A DNA stretch of 64,000 nucleotides from Cladocopium goreaui (lineage: Eukaryota > Sar > Dinophyceae > Suessiales > Symbiodiniaceae). The notes beneath the pieces are model-generated. The model worked only from the letters and a program-made list of their open reading frames with translations, was not told where the DNA came from and ran no database searches. Positions 48,901 through 57,900 of this stretch are shown piece after piece (position 1 is the first letter of the stretch; each line of letters begins with the position of its first letter). The stretch covers positions 104,020 to 168,019 of the forward strand of contig CAMXCT020006643.1 in the NCBI GenBank assembly GCA_947184155.2. The letters run 5' to 3'. A program made the position numbers and the translations under genes.

Positions 48901-51900
48901 TATGTTGATGGGCCCTTTGCTTTCTTTGACACATCGATAATCCTAGAGCTTTCACTTTTATATGCAACCAAGGACATATACTCGTGAATTTTCTCTCAAG
49001 ATGGCCAAGGACATTTTGCCCCACATGAAGGATGAATTCCAACAACCTTCTCCCATCAGCCGGCAAAATGCAGCCGCGCAATTCAAGGCCTTGTGGAATG
49101 AGACCGAAGGCTTTGGCGACACCTGGGACGATGCAAAGCTTCGGGATGTGGCACGATATTTGTTGGGGGCAAAAAGCCTTCGTGTACCACCAGAATGGGA
49201 ATGGATTATTCCATCTCATTTGTGAGCTTAGGACCATAGGGCTGGTTCAAAAAAGAGTTATCGATCTGGCGTTGGCAAAATATAGATCAATTGTATGATG
49301 AAGGAGGTTGCAACAAAGCTCCTTATTTGAGGTTTGGTTTATGCTTTACCTAGCCAATCACTTTATGTTCAGCAAAACCCTGAAATGACCCATTTATGGG
49401 ATAAATCTAGAACTTACCAAGAGGCACACCACAATTCCTATTTGATCCCGTGTGCCAAGCAATGTTCATATGGCATCACTGTTCTAGCCCCTTTTCAGCT
49501 TGTTCTCGGAGTGCATTGGCAGCTACACTCGAAGAGGCCAGGTACAAGATGGAAAAAGTGTATCCCACAAAGGCCATTTTCAAAAGGTCATCATTTTTTT
49601 TCGAAACATGCTAGTTCGAACTCACAGGTTGTCAGTTCGAACTCATGGTTTGTTATTTGTTCGAAAATGGGATTTTTGAAACTTCCACTTTTATATGAGC
49701 AAGATCCACTTTTATATGAGCAACATCCACTTTCTTCCACTCCAACGATCACTTTTTTTTCGAACATTTTTGAGCGTTTTTGTTCGAAAATGTTCGAAAT
49801 CTGTTCGAACGAGTTCGAAAAAACATTTCGAACATCTAGAAAACCAGTTCGAACACCACCCCTTCGAACCCGTCCGTCCTTGCATGACCCACAATCCGCT
49901 GGATCACTGGCAGGTAGCGCAATGGCATCACCTCGACCGGTGTTGCGTAACGGGTGGAGTGCATCAACCATGTTGGCCGGCATCCACCACATGGACAAGG
50001 AATGCCTTTTGGCAATTAAACAGGAGCTCCCGGATGACCCAAACCAACTTGAGAAGTTGAAGCAGGCCAGTTTTCGATGATTACTTATTCAAGGGATACC
50101 ATGTATATATGGCTCTTGCGGGGAACTAGCACTATGCCATATTTTCCCCCTATGAACATGCAAATGCTTGGGCTCATTTTTTGCCTTGTAGGGGATTTGA
50201 GTTTGCTGTTTTTGCCCAGGATTACTATGCATACCTTGGGCTATGCTGTACAATGCATCTGAAAGTTGTGCTCACTAAAATGTCTCATGTCAACAATATT
50301 GCTTTTTGTGCGTCCATGCGCTTGGAAATACATGCATGGCTAAGAAGTCACACTAGTCGTCGAGATTTGGCTATGGCACCAAATATCCCAATTCAGGTGG
50401 TGGTTTAAAATCTCATTTTGCGGGTACTTGATAGAAAAGGGGTTTGAAAGGAATTCACCTTTACTGGTTTCTGTGCTGCTTCAACAAACGTCGATTGCAA
50501 CACGTTGCATACACTGGGATCCTGAAACTGGAGTAGAACCTAACAACATACAAAATCGCTGATCCTTGCAGCTGTCGTTGACAAGTGGCAGGCTCTGATG
50601 GACATGCAGGAAGCCATTTCCGAGAAGCCTGGGGCCGTTCGCAGGTCCGACTCTACTGCTACCACAGTTCCCGCTACCAAACAGGAGTTGATTGCCATGG
50701 GGCGGAAGGCTGGGCTTCAAGCAGAAACCACATGGAAATTTAAACACACGTGGAGTCTGTGGCATCAAGGGATTTAGTGCCTATATCGACTTATCCCTGT
50801 CAAAAAGAATTGTATCAGAATACTGCCATTCCTGTTTCTCTTGCCTAGGTGCAGAGCCCAGATGACTCACCTAACTTGGATGTCCAGGCCCATACCAAGT
50901 CGTTTCCAAAAGGGGTGCCCACCGCCACCAAAGCTGCGCCCCCCATGAAAGTGCAAGACGTTGCACGCCCTGCCAACAAACCCATTGCTCCTCCCAACTT
51001 GGGGAAAGGGAAGGGTGGAACGTCCCTCAGGGCTGTGCCACGGAAAAGAACCAATGATGTTGAGAACACAGCAGCAAAGGTGGCCAGAATCTTGGCCCCA
51101 TCACCAAAAGCCCCACCTACCCAGAAGGTGACTGAACGTTCTTTGATGCCAGAGCTGGATGGAGTCAGTGAGAGCAAAGGAAGTCCCCTACCTGACTCTT
51201 CCCTTGTTTACCTTCACGGTGAACAGGTTGCAGGGGACACGCAGCCTCTTGCAATCTTCACGCCCGTTCCATCCCCATCCACTGCCCCATCGGTTGCGCA
51301 TGAAGCGAATACTGCAGCTACTAGTAAGCAAATAGCAAAACCGCATGTGCAGTTTCTACCTTGTCCATTTGCAACACGGGCTGCTCTTTATTTTCAGGAT
51401 GTTTTTTAGGGGATGCATAGCATGGATACTTAGGACCGGAAGATGCAAATCCTCATGGATATTGTCAACAAGCAGCAGTCGCAGATTGCAGAGCTCGTCA
51501 AAAGTAAGGCTGGCCAGGTTTCCCAGTCACTGATAGATGAGGTGAATGACACTGAAAGACTTGCGCACCATCAATCCCAATTGATGAATGGGCTTGCTGC
51601 CGATCATGTCAATTGCTTGCAACTAGAACAGATGGAAGGACTTGAGGTTTTGGGGTTCATGTTGATCTTGGATTCATATAGACATGTTACAAAACATGGG
51701 GATGGTTTCTGGTGGAATTAGGTGCACTCCTTAGCAGCCATGCATGCTTCTTTGTCAAAGTTTGAACTGGTAACGAAGATTACCCAAACAGGACGACATT
51801 CCAAACAAAAACAAACAATATATGCTGTCGCCACACATTTTTGGTGGGCAAGAAAATTCTTATATCGTGTCAACACTGATGGCTCTGTTGATCAACTGCT

Positions 51901-54900
51901 ACACTTCCCAGCACAGTGGCTCTGTTGATCAAATTGATTTATATAATTGATCAAATACCCCGTACAAGGTGGCAAGGGATTTATTTTTGGTAGAGAAGTC
52001 TATAGCTTTCTATCCTCACGCTAACTAAGGTGGATACAGCCATTCCTGTGCCTGCTGAGCCCGTGGCTCTGCTGATTAAGGATGCTGTGCGGGATCAAAT
52101 ACCCTTGCTACAATCAAAGTGACAATCCAGTGAGTTACATGGGGACTAAAAAGTTTAGGCCACGCCGGCTATCATCATGTCAGCTAAGGTGGAGGAGCCA
52201 CCCGCCCCTGTCCCTGGTGCATTGGCTGTGCTGCCCAAGACTGCAGCCAAGCAACCTGAAATGCCGGCTGTTCGACCAGCGTCGCAGCTGGAGGATCCTG
52301 CCCATGAGGGGTCCGAGGTTTCAATCGTCTTACATGTAGCCACCATGAGTAAATACGAGAAGGACAAGGTGAAGAGAATTGTTACCCCCAAGGCCACTAC
52401 AGGCAACTTGGCCGTCCCACGCGATATCTACGAGATGTGGCAGACGGAGAAAGGTAAGGAGAACTTACTCAACATGTGGTGCAAGTCTGGTGGCGTCAAG
52501 GCAAGGTCAACAGGTGATCCGCCCAAAAAAGAGCCGTCTTGTTCTCAAATTATCGCATCCTAAACCAATTGTGCCACCCCCAACCTATTTATCTAGACTA
52601 TATATACTTCTCATTTCTTTGGAGGCTGTGTTCATGCAGCGTGTGGAGATCCTGTCAACAACCACCAAGAGCAAGAAGATTGAAGTGAAGGGCGGCTTTT
52701 ACAATGAGGAGGATATGAAATCCGAATTGGGATATCATCAGTAATTTGGCATCTATTTATTGCGGGTTTCATGTCAACACATGTGCATTGTTTCTGTTGC
52801 CTCAGGGCCTTAAAATCCTTACTAAGGGATCGCATCGACAAGATCAAGAAATTCGCTATCAGCAAAAAACTGGTGAGGCCCTTGCATGCATGATATGTCA
52901 ATTTGATGCAATGCTGCCCCAATGTTTCCAATTCCCAGTCACTACCAATTTACCTCAGCTTCCGCTAGGGTCTGCGAATATGATGACTCTGACTTGGAGT
53001 ACTGGGTCAATGTGCGTACCAGTGGAACTTTGAGCCGTGAGGACTTGCAACGCTTGTCGCATTCCCAAACCCATGAGGGTGAGGTGGAGGACATCACCCT
53101 TCCCGATTTCAATGGTGAGACTGGGGGGTTTGGTGACTTAGGGCAGAGCGGACCCCCGGAGTTGAGTACTGAAGGGGACAGTGGTCTTCAGGTGACTGGA
53201 TAGCAACAAATTGGCTTGGCTAAAAAAAGTTTAAATGATGGTTGTCAGCCACTAAAAGGAGAACAAGTTTTGCAAGTCTTAGGAAGCCCTCTGAAACTAA
53301 GGCGAAATCCAAGCTGGGCATGTATCTCAAGAACGCGTTGAAAACAAAGAATTCCCTGTGTGCAGTGAGTGACAAAATCAGGGATCTTGCCAATGAAGAT
53401 CCTTCTTGCAAACAGCTTCTTGGTTAATGTTCCCCTCCAGCCTCCACTGTGACAAAGGATGCCGGTCCAGTGAAGACCCATATTCCCAGCAAGCTGATGT
53501 TTTTCCTTGGGCGGCTGAGGACGTTGGACAAATTGGACAAGATCATCAACGAGCTCGATGGATCTTATGACAAGCTGTCGGACATGCAAGCTGAGGGAAA
53601 CACAACTGGTTTCACTGAAGAGCTTCTTTGGCCAAATCTTACCATGGCTATATTCAGTGAATTCAATTCGCAATCTGAAGTAGGAAAATGCCGAACCCCT
53701 AAGACCAAACCGAGGCTTTCTGGAAAGATTGATGCTGTCTTCAAGGAACTCACCAAATCGAAGCTTAGCACCATTTTGTTTGAAAGCAATTAAGCACTTT
53801 TTTCCCAGACCTAAATAGCCGCGTATCCAAGGATGTCAAAGGGCACCACCGCCCAAGCTTCAGCGCAGCAAATGGCTTAGACCAGAACAAAGTTGAAGCA
53901 AGTACATAGAAAAACCTCAGGTCACTGCCAGTACTCTTTCACCCTCTCTCTTTCTCTCTCTTTTCTAGGCACTTCGTGTCGAAGGCGAAGAAGGCCAAGA
54001 GGGTGAAGAACGAATGAAGCTGAATAGGTGTTTCAAACGACCGGGTTGGCTATGCAACAGCTCATGGTCATGGTCTATATGGGTTGCAATTTGCACCTAC
54101 CCTTTCTGAAATATGTGACATGGGGTATGCAGTCCGGGCAGGGCATGTGGAAACAACGTGCATGCCGTAGATCCTGTGTCTGCCACTGAGTCGGGGAAAA
54201 GAATTTTGCAGCATGCATGCTGGAACATATGTAAAGCATTTGATCCTCACATAACCCACTTCATGTACTCACTGAATGTAGTTTTTTCAAGTCTTACTTA
54301 CCCACCCTCGCAGGGAAACCGCAGCTGAGTGACACCGTGCACCACATTGCAAAGCTCTATGCCAAGGGGGCTGCTCGACATCCCATGGCAGGTTGCTGCT
54401 AACAAACATACCTAATGTTTTGCATCGTGTGCTTGATATATGAACTTGTTCTATCTGAGGTTGCTGCAGTGGATTGCATTGAGGAAGCCAAAGCTGCTTC
54501 ACGAAAAGATGACTGCGAAACTCTGAAGCGCATTGCAAGAGGGCATGCCCAGGATGCCGATAACCCGCTATTCAATGCTTTAGCTGCATGTGGATTGGCA
54601 ATGGACTTTAAGCGTGTAGAGCTCCAGTTGGACCAGAGTTTCTCATACCCGTGTTTTCCCCCAAAAGAGATGCTGGAAACAATTGCAAGCAGTGGCTTCT
54701 TCAACAAAATTCTTGGTGTTCCGATTGCTTATTCTGATGGCGCTTTGCCCAGATTTTGGCACACCTACCGGAAGATTTTTCCAAACCACGAAATATTTCA
54801 TCAGCAACCGCCGGTTGACTTTAGCCACCTACTTCCGTATTATTTGCATGGTGATGGTGGGAGGACTTACAAGAAGGATTCGATCATGATTCTGTCTATG

Positions 54901-57900
54901 TTTAGTGCCTTTGGTGAGGGAACTGCAAGGAGCCCTGTCAACTTGGAGCCAGTGCCCGGCAAAGGGCCGAAGCGCCCACTCCGAGCTGATGATGGCAGTT
55001 TCCGGCCGGGCGTCAATCTGAAAGGGAACCCTTTTACAAACCGTTACCTTTTTACTGCAATGAAAACCGAATTCTACAAGAAGAGCCGCCATAGATTTAC
55101 AGCTTTGCTTGATGCATGGGGCAAGTACCTGGAGAAGTTGTTCCATGAGGGTTTCACCTTCAACGGGGAAGTCTGGCGGGTTGCAATCTTAGGATTGACA
55201 GGTGATGCTCCATTTTTGCGTGAAGCTGGAAATCATGTGCGGAGTTTTTCCAATGTACGCAAAAGTGCACGGTCTACTGCGCTTCTGAAGGGTGTGTGCT
55301 ACCTGTGTGCAGCTGGCCGAACAAATGGCCCACCGTTCGAAGACATTAGGCTGACTGCAGCTGAGTGGACCAAAACATGTGGACCCAACAATCTGCTACC
55401 ATGGGACGAGCCTTCACCTTTGCTACACTATCTCCCTGTTAACGATACGGATGTGGCTGGTTTCTTCAAACCGGATTTATTCCATGTGTTTCACGCAGGG
55501 CTTGGGAAAGATTATGCAGCTTCATGCCTTGTCTACTTGTGCAAGAGCATCTACAAACAAAGGCGGATAGACACTTCGCTACAGCTTCTCAATGCTGATT
55601 TCCGACAGTTCCTCCAGGACACGAAAGAGAAGTGTAATTTCCGTCAGTTTTCATTTGACATGCTGGGCTACGAGTCTTCCCGAAGTTACCCAAAAGGACA
55701 CTGGTCGAAAAATATGGACACGGCCACTGTATGCAAGTTCGTTGAACACGCTTGTGTGAAGTATGTGTTTGATTTCCTGGATGACGAGTGCATCGCTGTG
55801 ATCATCGATGCATGTGGTGCAATCCATCAGTTCATGACCATCGTCTTCACAGGGTCGTTTTTTTAACCGAACAAGAGGCATGGCAAATGATTTCCTCAGG
55901 GCATGCCTTCCTGCTGAACTATGTGAAGCTGGCCCGGCTGTCTTTCAACATGAGCTTATGCCTTTTTGCGTTGAAACCTGTGATGCATATGTTTGCTCAC
56001 ATCTTGCATACAGCCCTGCAACAATTCCGGTTGTGCTCTACTGGGGTGATCAACCCTTGTGCAGAGGCAACATTCATGTCAGAAGACTATATAGGGCGGA
56101 TAGCCCGTATTTCAAGACGGGTATCTGCCCGAAAGCATGGATTGAAAATCATGTATCGATACATGGTTTCTGTGAAACATTTCCTGCAGCATCCTGATGG
56201 CCTGCAACTATAGAAAAGAGTGTGATTCTAGATTAGGCGGGTGGCGCTTGATTTGCACATTTATCGAAAACACCAAACGTCCACTTTTCTTTGAAACGAC
56301 CACTTTTCAAATGAAAGTGATCTTCGACCACTTTAAAGTGAGTGTTCATGGCTATAGGTAGAAGTATTTTCCACTAAATCACCATAAAATCTATTAAAAT
56401 CTCATTTTTTCCTTACGAAATCTTACGAAATCCCTTTAAGATCCCACCAGGAACGCAACTTTGCCCTGGCCAACTGTGTCTTTGACAGCGTGGCCGCCAC
56501 CACGTGGATGATGCGTGCCTTGCTCTCCATTGAGGAGGCCTCGCGCAACTGCCCGGAGCCAAAGGCCTGTACCGTGGATGTCTTGTACGTACCTGGGCCA
56601 TGGTGGGATGGTTTATAAATGTTTATTATGGTTAACGATGACTAGCGATTGTGGTTTCAAAATTGTCATATATAGTTAAATATTAATAGTCATTCATTGA
56701 GTCATTAATAGTAATAGTTAATTAGTTAGTTGTGGTTGATAATGGTTCACGATGGTTAGTGGTGATAATGTTGTACCCGGGCTGGTCATACCCTGTGAAA
56801 ATGGCTGGTTATAGAGTTAGAAAGAAATAGGAATCACAAACCGTCAAGATATGGGTGGTTTATTTTTGCTCTACTCGCATTACTAGTATTATTTATGTAA
56901 ACTATCCAGGAGTTTATAGACCAAACCAGTCGATCGTTTCAAAGCAAGAACCCAGAAACAGCATTGGAGGAATCATCACAGCAACACTTTCGTCGGCAGT
57001 GTGCATATATCATGTGTTTCAAACCAAAGCAATGCATTGCAAGACTTGAAATCAAGTATGTCATTTTAAAAATTGGTGCCTAAATATATCCACGCAAGTT
57101 GGTATTACAGAGATATTGGCATGACATATCGATGATATATTTGAACCCGGCAGGCCCCTTTGTGATTTGCATTTATTTGAGTTTGAGGGATTTTGCGACG
57201 CCAATCGACGCTACTTAACGATAATCAACGCTATATAAGCACTACCTTACGCTATTTGAAGCAATATATGCATTATTATACATTGTTTGACACTATCTGA
57301 CGCGAACAAACACACATTGACTTCAAAAGTGTGGCGGTAAGCCCCCAGGAAAGTTCATGCAATCATGTAATGGGGATAGAATGGGTACCGCATGGATTTT
57401 TTCATAGGGATGTACAATTGGTGAGGCCCCAAGACGATAGCTAATTAGGTCGATTTATAACTAGACCAACTTGGCCCTCAGCTTGCACCCTTGAGGTGAA
57501 AGTGCTGGTTTTTGATGGGAATATAATGGGCTACACTGTGGTAAACCTAATTGTAAACCATCCCCAAAAGAGGTTCATTGTTGGGTATACCCCTATTTGA
57601 GGTGACGTAGCATGACCTCCACATGTTTGGTTGATGGGAAGGTTTACTGTTGGGCTTACGGTTTACCACATTAATGGAGATCAAAGGCTGATATCATACT
57701 TGGGTGCAGTTAAGGTGACTTTAGGATATTTAACCCCTACTCTACTGTATAAGTTGTGACATGGGGCCCTTATAACTAACTATGGTTGTATGCCGCATGC
57801 GCACCCAGTAGTTTCTAAGTAATGAGGGTACGATAAACAATGATTAAATGCAAAAAAATATCTATATAAACACATTTATTTATTTATTTATTTGTTTGTT

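Larger units (their letters stand above)
43045..56370 (+). mobile_element. 13.3-kb intron-rich gene-bearing insertion (candidate giant transposon)
   Basis: The paralogous intron in copy 1 reads straight through the position (28686-28695). Here CCACTAAATC appears at both junctions (43035-43044 and 56371-56380), a possible 10-bp target duplication. Near both ends lie direct copies of GAAACGACCACTTT (about 43118 and 56295) and a TTTAAAGT palindrome in mirror positions (about 43082 and 56331). No long perfect inverted repeat was found. The interior carries one multi-exon + strand gene filling nearly the whole length. The methyltransferase-like and C-terminal protein families are, from my recall, highly repeated in Symbiodiniaceae genomes, which fits mobility. 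Confidence 0.55.
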
